64,000 nucleotides of DNA from Ichthyophthirius multifiliis. Lineage: Eukaryota > Ciliophora > Oligohymenophorea > Hymenostomatida. Made by a program: the position numbers and the translations under genes. Of this stretch, positions 1 through 11,149 are shown in pieces. The stretch's first letter is position 1; each line of letters begins with the position of its first letter. The notes beneath the pieces are model-generated. The model saw only the letters and a program-made list of their open reading frames with translations. It did not search any database and had not been told where the DNA came from. The stretch lies in the NCBI RefSeq assembly GCF_000220395.1, contig NW_004086063.1, forward strand, positions 79,684-143,683. Reading direction: 5' to 3'.

Positions 1-211
1 GTTCATTTTCTGACTATTATAAAGAATTTTTATTTATTTCTAATAAAAAGTTATTATTTTATTTCACATTATCTTCTTTTTCAATATTTACTTATTAATA
101 TTTTAATCTTTTCTAAAATAATGTTTATCCATTTTTCTTTTTACGAATTTAAACTTGGAATTAATTTCTAATTGAATTTAATGTTTCTTGAGTTTATTAT
201 AATTTATCCAT
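1..211 (-). CDS. N-terminus of an importin-alpha-like protein (partial)
   Basis: The start codon is the ATG at 211-209 and the gene runs off the left edge, so only about 70 residues are visible. They read MDKLQQTQETLNSIRNQFQV, then a basic patch IRKKKNGQTLFQKRLKY followed by an acidic/Asn-rich stretch. Paired basic clusters of this kind (R-rich, then RKKK...KR) resemble the importin-beta-binding (IBB) domain at the N-terminus of importin alpha, which binds cargo nuclear localisation signals through armadillo repeats. No armadillo repeats are inside the window, so the assignment rests on the IBB-like pattern alone. Several TAA/TAG codons are read as Gln and there is no TGA. It could be another protein with a basic N-terminus. 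Confidence 0.4.
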
Positions 212-578
212 TTTTAATAATTTTTTTTTTTTTTCTTAAATGAAAATTTAATAATTAAAATTTTATATATTCAATATTCGAAAATTCTGTAGAAGAATAA
301 TATAAAAAGATATTTAAAATATATTTTTTAGTTTTTCAAAAAATTAATATAATATGTAAGAGTAGGATAATTAAAATTAAATAGTTACTCAACCTAATAT
401 ATAATAAACTGAATAAGTTAATCTAGAATAAATACCTATCAAAAGAAGTAAAAGCAATAGAATATTTACATATTAATAAAAAGAAGAATGTTGGAAAAAC
501 GTATAATTATAATAGAATTAAATATAATTAATAAATATTAAATTATATATATAAATATTTTATAAAAAGGCATAAATT
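212..578. other. AT-rich intergenic region, divergent promoters
   Basis: This gap separates two divergently transcribed genes and presumably holds both promoters. It is A/T-run rich and I see no convincing coding frame or structured element in it. Confidence 0.5.
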
Positions 579-1032
579 ATGATAGGAAGGCATCCTGAAA
601 GATGGAGGCTAGATGCAGTAGGAAATCCCGTTATTAAAGTTAATATTTTTTAAATAAACTGATAAATAATTAATTTAAATAGAGTCTTACATCATGTAAT
701 GGGCCATTATGCTATTAATATGATCATATTGTTCCTTATTCAAAAGGAGGTGAAACTTAGATAGAAAATTGCTAGCTCTTATAAAGTATTGTTAATAAGC
801 ATAAATCAAATAAAATTGATGCAACATATTCTGAATTAAAAAATGTTTCTCCTAAAGACGATTTTACTAGTAAATACAATAAAAAAAATTAATTTAATAA
901 TTAAAAGATTTCGAATATGATTGTATTGAAAAAGCTATATATGGTAATATATTAAAAATTGATCAAAGAGAATAATTAAGTTTTATATAATAATAAAGGA
1001 TAGTAACTAAATAATAAGAATAATAAAATTGA
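579..1032 (+). CDS. HNH endonuclease-fold protein
   Basis: Three exons, with introns at 639-682 and 870-907, give about 123 residues. The HNH signature is clear: CNGPLCYQYDHIVPYSKGG (DHIVP contributes the first catalytic His), then NCQLL and NKHKSNK, the usual 'N..K....' tail of the fold. The C-terminus has FEYDCIEKAIYGN followed by a Q-rich end. Proteins of this class cut DNA with a single metal ion. Small stand-alone eukaryotic versions, often with the flanking HPERWRLD-type motif seen here at residues 5-12, are of unknown role. Nothing around it suggests a homing element or a transposon, so it is probably a host gene. The start is the first ATG in frame; an upstream exon cannot be excluded. 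Confidence 0.75.
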
Positions 1033-1145
1033 CAAATTTAATATATATTAAATATTTTTTATTTAAAATGAAAACAAAATTTTAATTGTAAAAATTTTTT
1101 GCTTACTTATAAAAATACTAAATATTAAGTTTTAATAATATTTTA

Positions 1146-1996
1146 TCAATATTTGTATTATTAACTTTCTTTTTATTATTATGATTATGGATATTATTAT
1201 TAATTAAATGTATTTTAATTTTAATAATATTAATAGTTTTAATAATTATCATTATTAACGCCTTATTTATAATAAATAGGAACTTATTAATCAACCACTT
1301 ATCTTAAAACTTTTTATTAAGGAATATTAGTAGAAATATAATCTTCTAAATATCTAATATGATTGTTTAATTCAACATTTTTGTTATTATTTTGCTCTGT
1401 TATTAATTATATTTCTTTATAAAGTTGAGTTAATTTATCCCTCATTTCGTCTATAGTATTATGATTAGACTTGATTTCCTCAATTAATTTATTTCTGTTT
1501 TATTCAAATTAAGTTATTTGTTAATTTGCGAAATCCTCATATTCGAATTACAATTTAGAATGTTTATCAGTTAAAGTATTGAATTCAAATACAATATTAT
1601 TATGAATTTATTATAATTTTCTGTAATCTTCACAAACAAATTGTAATTCTTTTTCAGCTTATTAATCTCTTATTTCTATATATTCTTTTACTAATTATGG
1701 CGGATGATCAATATAAATAGGCTTTTCTACTTCAACAATTTTTTCTATATATTCAGGGACTTTAACTTCAACTATTTTTTCTCTATCAACAAATTAAATT
1801 TAAGGTACTTCTATTATTTTTTCAACTATCTATATATTTATATTAAATTAAAGGGCATAATTAATTTAAAGATAAAAATAAAAAAAGTAAATAAATAAAA
1901 AATAATTGAAATTTTGAATTTAAAAAATTATTAAAAAAAAATAAAAATAAAAATGATAAATAATAAAAAAAAAGGTAATAAAATATTTATATAAAT

Positions 1997-2031
<35 letters not shown>

Positions 2032-3280
2032 TATATATTATTTTAGTATTTATATTTTATTTTATATATATATATTTTTTTTTAAGCTTTTTTTTTTTAT
2101 TACCACTTCTTTTGGAACTTCAACTATTTTTTCTACAATTTTCTCTGTTATTATTTCTATTGGTACTTCTATTTTTTTTTCTATATATATTGGTGGCGAT
2201 TATATAGTTTTTATAGTTTCTACTGGCTTTTTTTTTTTTTTATTATTATATTAATTTTTTTTTTTTATACTTTTTCAACAATTTTTTCAAGAATTATGTG
2301 CTTTATTATTTCAACACTTTTTATTAATTAATTTTTTTTTTTTTTTTTTTTACGGTTTTTCTATAATTTTTTCTTATATTTCTACTTCTTAAAAACCTTT
2401 TTCAGGTTTTTATCTTCTGAGTTCTTCTGTTTCATCTTATAGGGATTATGCTATAATTTTATATTTTTCATATAAAATAACTGTTTCTCTATATTTTTTA
2501 GTTTCGATATTATATAAATCTAATAATTCTAAATGCTTTTTTTCCAAATTATTGTATTAGTCAAATAAATTTTCATATTTTGATTTCTAAATATCTCTTT
2601 CTATTTATGTATCTTAAAGAACTTTTTGTAAATAAAATATTTTTTTTGCAAACTTCTTAATACATTTATTAGGTTTTTAAGTTCCTCCTTCCCATATTAC
2701 CTATATAGGTTTCTCTTATTCTTTTGGAAACTCAAATGTTGGTAGAGTAGTTTCTTGAATAGAAATTGATGGTAATTCAGGTATTTAAGTAAGTTCTTTA
2801 TTTATTTTCACAGTTTTTTTTTTTAGTTACTACTATTCTATAGTTTTTACTTCATTTTGTATATAATTAACTTTTTTATTTTCCTTTTTACCCTATTTTT
2901 CTGGCTACTTCATTTTTTCTTTTATTACATAGCAGTCAGTATTTTGTGCTTATTGTAATATTATTTCTTTTTCTTTGTTTGAAAAACAACAACAACATGA
3001 AACTTCATTTTTGCATATTTAACAATATTTATTAAAATCGTTATCTAGAGGATTTAAAATTCTTTCTATATTATATTAATTTTAATTTTAATTTTCTCTA
3101 TGGCGCGATAAAGAACGATCTTTACTATTCGAATAAATTTTTTCTACATTAGATCTAAAACTAGAAAGTACTTATGTATATCTTTAATTCGATGTGGAAG
3201 GAATATCTTTTTTTATTTATATTTATTATATTTTATTTATATTTTTAACTGTTTTCTTTATCTTATTAAAATTAAATCAT
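1146..3280 (-). CDS. Alveolin-family cortical membrane-skeleton protein
   Basis: Five exons, with introns at 3207-3249, 2317-2353, 2227-2270 and 1830-2103, join into 578 codons without a break. The centre carries alveolin repeats rich in E-K-I-V-E-V and Pro, for example EKIVEKPVETIK, EKIVEVPKEV, EKIIEVPQIQFVDREKIVEV and YIEKIVEVEKPIYIDHPP. Alveolins build the filament network beneath the alveolar sacs (inner membrane complex/epiplasm) of ciliates and apicomplexans. N-terminal to the repeats lies a Cys patch, C72xxC75 and CCCC at 81-84, a plausible palmitoylation site for attachment to alveolar membranes. The C-terminal third is coiled coil and ends in a Q/Y/N-rich tail. The 274-nt intron is unusually long for this locus and contains a (TA)n run. 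The gene is divergent from PDCD5, with 256 nt between their starts. Confidence 0.85.
2000..2027. repeat. (TA)n microsatellite inside an alveolin intron
   Basis: About 14 TA units lie in the long fourth intron of the alveolin gene. Similar TA runs occur in introns and spacers across the window. Confidence 0.8.
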
Positions 3281-3536
3281 TTTATCACCTCTTACTGGTA
3301 TTAATTCGTCTTCTCCCTTTTATTACATTCTATATTAATTTACTGTCTTTTTTAAATATAAAAAAAAAAACTTTTTAAATTTTTTTTTTTTTTAATATAA
3401 AATAGTTATTATATATTATATTTATTTATAAAAAGTTATTTTTTTAAATTATTCCTATAATTGTATAATTTAAAAATATCTAATAAAAAATTATAAATCA
3501 AAATATAAAAAAAATTCAAGAAAAAAATTATAATAA

Positions 3537-4068
3537 ATGTAATAATAGCAAATCGTAATATAAAATAAATGAAAACATTTCAGTTAAAGTTTTTATAATT
3601 ATAAAAAATAAAAATAGGATTAAGCTTAGCTTTAAAAAATGTAAGCTTAAGAAGAATAACGTTAGTAATGAAAAAAATAGAAATAATATTTAATAATATT
3701 ATAAAATAAAAGATAACAAGAAGAAATGATAGAAAGTGTATTAAAAGCAATTTTGTCAGATGGAGCAAGGGCTAGATGTATTTATAAAATAATTTTATAT
3801 TTTTATGATTAATTAAAAATAAACAATAGTAAATAATATTAAACTTGTTAAACCTGAAAAAGCATAATAAATAATTGCTTAATTAATTTAAGGTGCTAAA
3901 ATGGGTAGAATTACTGATAAAATATCTGAAAGTGAATTTACAAAATTAGTTGAATAGTCATCAAAAAAGGAGGCAGAAACTAAAGTTATTGTAAGTTTAA
4001 AAAATATATTTATAAAATATAAATAAAATTAGTTTAAAAGAAGAACACTTGATGATGAAGATTGGTGA
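3537..4068 (+). CDS. PDCD5: PDCD5 (programmed cell death 5) homologue
   Basis: Five exons, with introns at 3555-3617, 3665-3712, 3778-3829 and 3991-4032, encode 108 residues. The family core is plain: QQEEMIESVLKAILSDGARA, then LNNIKLVKPEKA, AKMGRITDKISESEF and the C-terminal FKRRTLDDEDW. PDCD5 is a conserved small helical-bundle protein that binds chaperonin CCT and is linked to TIP60-dependent acetylation in animals. The family is usually about 110-135 residues, so the length fits. The first exon (six codons, Q-rich) and its 63-nt intron were chosen because they give an ATG in the right phase; that part is less certain. Both start regions of this gene and the alveolin gene share one short AT-rich spacer. 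Confidence 0.88.
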
Positions 4069-5006
4069 AAAAGAATAATAAATTATATAAATATATTATT
4101 ATTCTATTTAGACTTTATTTAAATTAAAAAAATTATAAATATTTGTCTTTTATTTTATATATTATTATTTATATTTATAATATTAATTTTTAAATATAAA
4201 TAAATTTAATGTTTTTTAATATATTCTTTTATTTTAAATAAGTTTAAAAAATTCAATAAATATAATTATAATTAAGAAAATAAAATTTATTTATTATATA
4301 ATAAATAATATAATATAATATAAAATATATTATTTATTAATTAACTAATTAAAATAAATAATATTTTAATAATAAAAAAAAGATTAAAGTATGAATAATA
4401 CTATATTATATAAATAATATATAACAACAGTAAAATTAATTAAAAAATCATATAACATATTTAACAAATTATTTATTTTAATAATGAATATATTTAAAAA
4501 AATATTTATTATTTTATTTTCATATTCACAGTATAAATTAAATTTATACTTATTAATTAATTTTATAATTTTTTTTTATCAATTTATATAGTAAAGCATT
4601 TTTATATTTTAATCTCTAATTAGAAAACTATTGATTTTTTTATTTAAGTTTTTTTGTGAATAAAAATAAATGCTAATTTATTATGTTTTATACATATGTT
4701 TTTTTATTATTTATAAGATCAATCATTTCCATTTGATATAAAATTAGTTTTAATTTTATTAAATGTTATTATTTTAAAATCATTATTTATTATTATAATT
4801 TTACTTTATATAATTTAAATTTTATTACCTAAATTTTTGCTATAATAATGAAGCTTGATAAAATTAATATATTTATATTTAAATAATATTAATTAGATAA
4901 ATAAGAATTTATCATTAACAAAGCTTTTTATTAAAAAAAAATAATAAAAATAAATATTTTATATATTTTTAAAAATATATTTTATTTTTATTTTAAATCA
5001 TTTTAA
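4069..5006. other. AT-rich intergenic desert
   Basis: About 0.9 kb of almost pure A/T with many homopolymer runs. I found no coding frame, tRNA or repeat family in it. Confidence 0.6.
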
Positions 5007-7411
5007 ATGAATTAATAAGAACCCAAATAATTTTAAAGATCATGTTTTCCAAATTTAATTGAAGGACTTTAAAATATTAAAAAGGTAATTGTATTAAAAA
5101 ATAGCATAAAAATTAATTATAAAAAAGATATACTCAGGTAGTGACCATAATTTCGCTATTGATAATTAATTTAATATTTATGCATGGGGATGTAATATCA
5201 ATAACAGGCTTGGTTTGTCAATTGAAACAATTGAATAATATTTATAAATATATGAATAATACTTTCCTTATTTAGAAAATAATAGTTAATATACAATAAG
5301 ATACCCACTTTAAATAAGCGCATTATAAGATAAAGTAATATAAAAAATAAATATATAAATAAGAGATAAATTAAAAGCAATTATAAAAGAAAATAGATAA
5401 TATTGCTACAGGGACTGACCATACATATGCTTGGAGCATCGAAACTGGTCAAGTATATTGTTGGTAATTTTTATAAAAAATAAATTATTTAAATAAAAAA
5501 GGGGCAACGGAGAATATGGCAAATTAGGATTTGAAAATAATCCTATAATTATATAACCAAAATTATTTGAGAGTTTTATAAAAGCAATTGAAATTGGTTG
5601 GAAAATAATTGATATTTCATGCGGTTAAAAGCATACTATGGCTATTATAAATGCACCAAATAATGGCCTTGAAGATAATGCACAATAAGAATATTCAAAT
5701 AAATTATTTGTTTGGGGTTGTTCTGATGATTGGTAACTAGGAATAGAAACTGGTCCTAAAAATTATTAAATAAGTGACCCAGTTTAAATAACTCCAGATT
5801 ATTGGTAAGGAAAATTGGAGAAAATATATGCATAATCAAATTATTCAATGTCTATAGATACAAAAGGAAATGTATTTTCATGGGGAAGTGGAGAATTTGG
5901 TAGATTAGGATATGAAAAAGATGTAAAATACTAAAAATATCCAAAAATAATTGAAACTTTTTCAATTTAAAATATTATTGTTACCAAAATAGCTTTAGGT
6001 ACTCATCATTCGGCCGCATGTACTAATTAAGGTAAATTATATACATGGGGTCAGGGTGTTAATGGTTAATTGGGTCATGGAAGTAACTAAAATGAAGAAA
6101 TTCCTAAAAAAGTGAAAGAGTTTTAGGATATTAGAGTATTAGAAATCGCTTGCGGAGATAGCCATACTATGGCAATAATAAGTGGAAATTTAGTTTATGG
6201 TTGGGGTTTTAATTAGGCTGGATAATTGGGCTTTTAAGATTTAAGTAGAGTTAACTTGCCTAAAAAAATAATGTTTTTTAATTAAAAAGAAGTCGTATAA
6301 ATTTAATGTGGTAAAAAGCATTCAATTGCACTTACTGTTGAAGGTTAAGTTTACTCATGGGGAAGTAATGAATATGGTTAGTTAGGAATATAATTAGGAA
6401 AATAATCTGGTAAAATGACTTGCCCCGAATAATAAATTAAGTATACTCCATAATAAAAAAATCAGAGCCAATACTTATAATAATAATAATAATATAGTAT
6501 TACTATGATGGATTTATAAAATAAATAGGTAGGTAATAATATTTATGGAAATTAAAACAATTTTTAGTAAAAAATTAATTAATAATAATAATAATAATAA
6601 TCTTAAATTTTAAACACTTATAATTTTAATAATAATCCTAATCAAAATAGTAATTAAAATTATAATTTAATTCAAAATAATAAGTTTTTTTCTCATGAAA
6701 CATTTATTGTAAATAAGAATAATATAAACAATTCAAGCTTTTCAACTCCAATGATAGATAAACTAGTAAAATCTACTTCTACTGAAAAAAGTAATATAGT
6801 TTATACAAATTAGTTTTATGTTAATTGTTTTTTTATAGAATAGTAAAATCAAATTTAAAGAAATGAATAAATTAGTAATAGTAATAATAGCTAAGAATTA
6901 TAAGATGAAAAAGATATACTTATAAGCATTTTATCTTAAGAAAATCATTAATTAAAAAATAGAATTAAATATTTAGAATTAAATTAAGATATTGATTATT
7001 ATATAGAAAGTTAATAAAAAATTTATGATTTAACTAATTAAATGTATAAAATTATTGAACAAAATACAAATTTTAATATAAAGCCTACAAACTAAGATTA
7101 AAATATTATATTATTTAATGAGAGAATTGATAAAGTATATAATTAATATTATTTTATTTATTTTTATTGTTGATTAGGGATTTGAAGAATATAAAAAAAA
7201 CATAGATTTAATAAAAAATAATAATATTAATTCTGCTTATTTTTGTTAATAATTAATAGATAAAATGAGTAGAATGGTTAAAAAAATAAACTATGGAATT
7301 GATATATAATTTTAATAACATTAGAATATAAGTTATTAAAAAAGTTAACTTTAAAAAATGATTATTTAATAAAATATATAATAATAGTAAAATAATAATT
7401 AATAAATTTGA
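5007..7411 (+). CDS. RCC1-repeat (beta-propeller) protein with Q-rich C-terminus
   Basis: Five exons, with introns at 5085-5127, 5335-5389, 5464-5501 and 7135-7177, join into 741 codons with no internal stop. The N-terminal half contains RCC1 repeats recognisable by YAWG, VWGCSDDWQLG, FSWGSGEFGRLG, YTWGQGVNGQLGHG, YGWGFNQAGQLG and YSWGSNEYGQLG, each followed by a 'CG..H' blade strand such as ACGDSHTMAI. This is a seven-bladed propeller. RCC1 itself is a Ran exchange factor, but most RCC1-like proteins are scaffolds or exchange factors for other GTPases. The C-terminal 300 residues are Q/N-rich with a coiled coil (around ENHQLKNRIKYLEL) and are not needed for the fold. The specific function cannot be told from sequence. 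Confidence 0.85.
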
Positions 7412-8689
7412 CAACATAAAATTTTGTTATAATAAATTTTACATTTTAATTTTTTATAAAAATTGAGTTGTATAATTTAGATTTATATAATTAAATTTTC
7501 TTAATATTGTAAAAAAATTGATAAATTTGTAATAAATATTATTATAATTATAATTAATTTTTAAAATTATTATTCTAAATAACTCCAATTAATATATTGT
7601 CATTTTAATTTATATGCATTTTAAAAAAGTATTCTTTAACGAGTATTAATTAAATACAAAATTAAAAAAAATAATTTAACAGTTAAAAATCTTAATAATT
7701 ATTAAATTTAAAATTAATAACCTATAAATATTTTAGATATATTGATTAAAGTGTTTTAAAATTAATAATATAATGTATATCATAATAATAATAAATTAAT
7801 ATAGTATAAACTATTAAAATAATCTCATAAAAATAATATTTAAAATTAATATTTTTTTATATTTATAAATAAATATTATAATTCTTTTTTTCAGAAATCG
7901 CATATTACTTTTTTTTACAATTATAATAAGCATAAATAGGTTAATTAAATTAAGAACAAACTAAATTTAAATTTTAAAAAATAATTAAATAAAATTAAGG
8001 ATATTTAAAAAATTAATTTATTATTAATAAATGGTTAAAAGTTTAGTTAATTTTATGATTTTAAAAATATTAATTAATTTTTAATAAACTTTTAAACCAT
8101 AATTTTAATATTGTTTAGCTATAATGTATTTCGTTAATAAAAGAAAAAATTCAAAACTAAGATATAAAAGATTATTAATTTATAATAATAAATTATTTAT
8201 TAGAGAAATTTAATTTATGTGTATTATAATAACTAATACATAATTTAAATTTAGTTGATTGTTTTTCATATTTAATAAAATAAAACTATTTCAATTTTTA
8301 TTATTATACAGATGTTTTTTTTAGTCATTGTTACATCTTTTGTTTTTTTTAATTAAATGATTTAAATATGTAATAAAATAAAATATTATAAAAATTTAAT
8401 ACACAGCTATCTTTATAATTACTTCTGGGTCTAATTTATAAGTACTTCTTTATGTAATTTATTAATAAAATATAGATAATAAATAAAATCAAATAATAGA
8501 TTTATAATTTTAATGTTAAAATTTGATTATTATAAATTATAAATTGAATACTTTACAAAAAAATTATGTTTATTTATTATTTGATATTAAATAAATTTTA
8601 TATATGTATACATTTGTTTTGAAAATTTAAATATATATATATAATTCATTTTACTAATATATTTTAGAAATATTTTATATTTCATTTTT
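7412..8689. other. AT-rich intergenic desert with one short inverted repeat
   Basis: No credible gene is seen. Near-perfect arms at 8031-8045 (ATGGTTAAAAGTTTA) and 8085-8100 (TAAACTTTTAAACCAT) could form a hairpin. The stretch lies between the RCC1 gene and the GC-richer island. Confidence 0.5.
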
Positions 8690-9070
8690 GTCTGGCTTTT
8701 ATCTAGTTTTCTGTTGTTTGCGCTCTTTTCCAGATGAGGCTTAGTTATTTCGACTGATTCTACATGATTAATATATTATAATTAGTTAAAGTTTGTTTTC
8801 TTTCCATATTTAACCCCAACTATATGGTATATATATATTGGCGATTCCTGCTGTGGAACAAGTTTTAAAACTTTATCAATAGTCCGTTCGATGCCAAGGA
8901 GAGGAAAAAATATGAAGGCTTATATGCTAATATGCTACTTGACTTTAATTGCGCATATTTTCTGTTAGATAGCTTACAGATTAATATTCCGTTTTTGAGA
9001 AACAAGATCTGAAACATAACTCTGCATTTTGCAATTTTGCTTAAATTACTTTACATATTTTAAATTAAGA
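8690..9070. other. Unexplained GC-richer island (fossil gene or structured RNA)
   Basis: Roughly 380 nt with clearly higher G+C than anything around it, flanked by very AT-rich DNA on both sides. Open frames exist on both strands. On the minus strand one runs about 115 codons from an ATG near 9029 and includes QAIQQKI, LGIERTIDKVLKLVPQQ and HIVGVKYGKKTNF. On the plus strand there is SPFDAKERKKYEGLYANMLL. Neither is a family I recognise. The codons used (CGG, GGG, CTG, GCC) are ones this genome otherwise avoids, so a native coding gene is unlikely. At 8814-8822 the plus strand has AACCCCAAC flanked by CCATA and TATGG, which can pair. A decayed gene, imported DNA or a structured non-coding RNA all remain possible. 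Confidence 0.5.
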
Positions 9071-9547
9071 CTACAAGTACATTTAGGGTCAAAATACGTT
9101 TTATTTACAATAAATTATAAACTAACAATAATACATATTAATTTATCGAATTTGTACAAATAAAATCTTTTAATAATCTAATTAATTGAATATCAAATAG
9201 TATAAAACAATAATTTTAATATTAGAATTATAAAGAATTATAAGATAAATAAATTAGTTTATTAAATAATACATAAATAAATAAAAAAAGAATAAAAAAT
9301 TATATATAAATTATAAATTTACATTTTGTATAGTAAGATGATGATAAAATTATATAATTATATATGTATATATTTAATATTTTTGCTATCATCTCTAATT
9401 TAGTTTTTAATATTTTATTTAAATTTTTTAATAAATTATAAGTAAAAATATAATCATAAGTATATTATTCGAAAAAATATTAAAACTAAAAAAAATTAAA
9501 ATAATCCTAAAACAACCAACATTGTAAGTACTGCTTTTTATTTCGTT
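9071..9547. other. AT-rich intergenic stretch
   Basis: A/T-dominated sequence between the GC-richer island and the TBC gene. No coding frame or RNA gene is seen. Its right edge depends on where the TBC gene really stops. Confidence 0.5.
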
Positions 9548-11011
9548 TCAATTTATTAAAATACTATACTTTTTGTAATATATTTTATTCATTAGAAAAT
9601 TAAAAATAATTTTATATTTTTTTTTTATTTAATAATTATATTTTATATTTTTTTTTTTAAATGATAAGTATTATATTTATAATTCATTTATTTTAAATAT
9701 CTTTTTCATTTAATTAGTTATCTTCAACTATTAATTTTTAATAAAAAAAATATTTAATATGATTTAATTACTTAATTATAATTTGATTTATATATTTTTT
9801 TTGAAAAATTCTATTTTATTTTTTCCTTATTTCATAAAATATTAAACATAAGTATTATTATTTTGTTCTTTTATTTTGGAAAACTTTTCTGCACATTTTT
9901 TAACATAATCCTCTGTTATATTATATTTTTTTATTACTTTTTCTAAAATCTAATCAAATGCTTTGAATACTTTTTAATTATCTTTGAAATCTTGCATAAA
10001 TATAAGAATTTAATCCATGGTTTTCCCCATAATTTCTCCTTAAAATACATCCATTATAGCTAATCCAAAGCTTATTATATGAAACATATTATTAGAAATG
10101 AAATGATCCCAAATTTTAACAACTACATTAATTTAAAAGCTATATAAAAAAAGTGTAATAAACCACTTCCAAATCCACATGTAATTTTCAATTCCAATAT
10201 TTTATAGATGCTTTGCTAAACAAGGTATATCAGTTTCTAATTTTTACTAAAAAATATACATAAAAAAGTGAATTAGTGGAAACTGATCTTCAAAAAAACC
10301 CATAAATAAAAATTTTTCTTAATTAAATAGCTAAATAAAAACCCAAAAAGCTTCTTTTTCTTTTCCACCACTTAAAATTAATAAAAAAGCCATAATAAAA
10401 TTTATTCCTTATGTGTATCCTATACTTGGAATATAGAAAGCAGCATTTTAAAGCATTAACTTTAGCTTTTCAAGCCCTTCACCTTCACAAAAATAAGGAT
10501 GTTAAGGAAATGTTCTTCTTAAATCTTTATCTATTGCTTATTCGGTTTTTTCTGATATATTTTTTGGATTTTATAATATTTTTTAATAAAAATTTTATTC
10601 ATCATTAATTACATTTTAAACTTAAAAAAGAGATACTTTCCATATTTCCCATCTTAATTTTGGAGGCACGTTTGCTGAAGATAATTAATAAAATTAAGTT
10701 GGTTATTTATGTTTAAAATAATAAATTGCCTTTGATTTTTTAGTTTAATATAAAAAGTTATTTAAATCTGGATAAGATTTTTTTATATATTATTAAATGA
10801 TATTTTTCCACTAAATTTATTCGTAATTAAACTTTTAATTAGATTTAAACATATAATGCCCTAATTATAATTATTCATTAACCATATTTAATATTTTTTA
10901 TGAGCTGTTTTCTGAAATTATATCACTTTAAGAATTGAGTCTTTAGTTGGATATAATTTACATTGGCTCAATCGTATCTTTTTTGCTAATATTTGTACAT
11001 GCACTTCCCAT
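9548..11011 (-). CDS. TBC-domain Rab GTPase-activating protein
   Basis: A single uninterrupted frame. The N-terminus is MGSACTNISKK, a match to an N-myristoylation signal (Gly2, Ser/Thr6) with a likely palmitoylated Cys5, so the protein is probably membrane-anchored. The TBC domain begins near NVPPKLRWEIWKVSLF (residues 115-129). It has both catalytic fingers: the arginine finger IDKDLRR (I160-D163-R166) and the glutamine finger YTQG (Y199-Q201). It continues through SFGLAIMDVFQGEIM. Such proteins speed GTP hydrolysis by Rab GTPases during vesicle traffic. The domain seems to end near position 9850. The last roughly 100 codons are very AT-rich and run to the first in-frame TGA, so the true C-terminus may be earlier through an unrecognised intron. 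Its start lies 138 nt from the stop of the next gene, which is on the same strand. Confidence 0.85.
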
Positions 11012-11149
11012 AAGATATAAATTAAATAAACAAGATTTTTATAATTTTTTATTTATAATTAAAAAAAAAAAAATTAAAATAATTTTATAAATTTTAGATA
11101 ATCAAATAATCGTTTTATTATTATTTTTTAATTTAATTTTTAAATAAAA

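Noticed and set aside
579-1032. HNH gene as a homing endonuclease or transposon remnant
   Set aside because: It has host-type introns, no flanking repeats and is not inserted in another gene.
5198-5380. Minus-strand open frame inside the RCC1 gene
   Set aside because: It is antisense to a conserved RCC1 exon and an intron; hydrophobic residues arise from the A-rich sense strand.
8940-9029. Tc1/mariner-like helix-turn-helix on the minus strand of the GC-richer island
   Set aside because: INLQAIQQKI loosely resembles a transposase helix, but there is no DDE core, no terminal inverted repeat and codon use does not support coding.
10411-10608. Plus-strand frame starting MCILYLEYRK
   Set aside because: Antisense to the TBC catalytic region, which is clearly coding on the minus strand.
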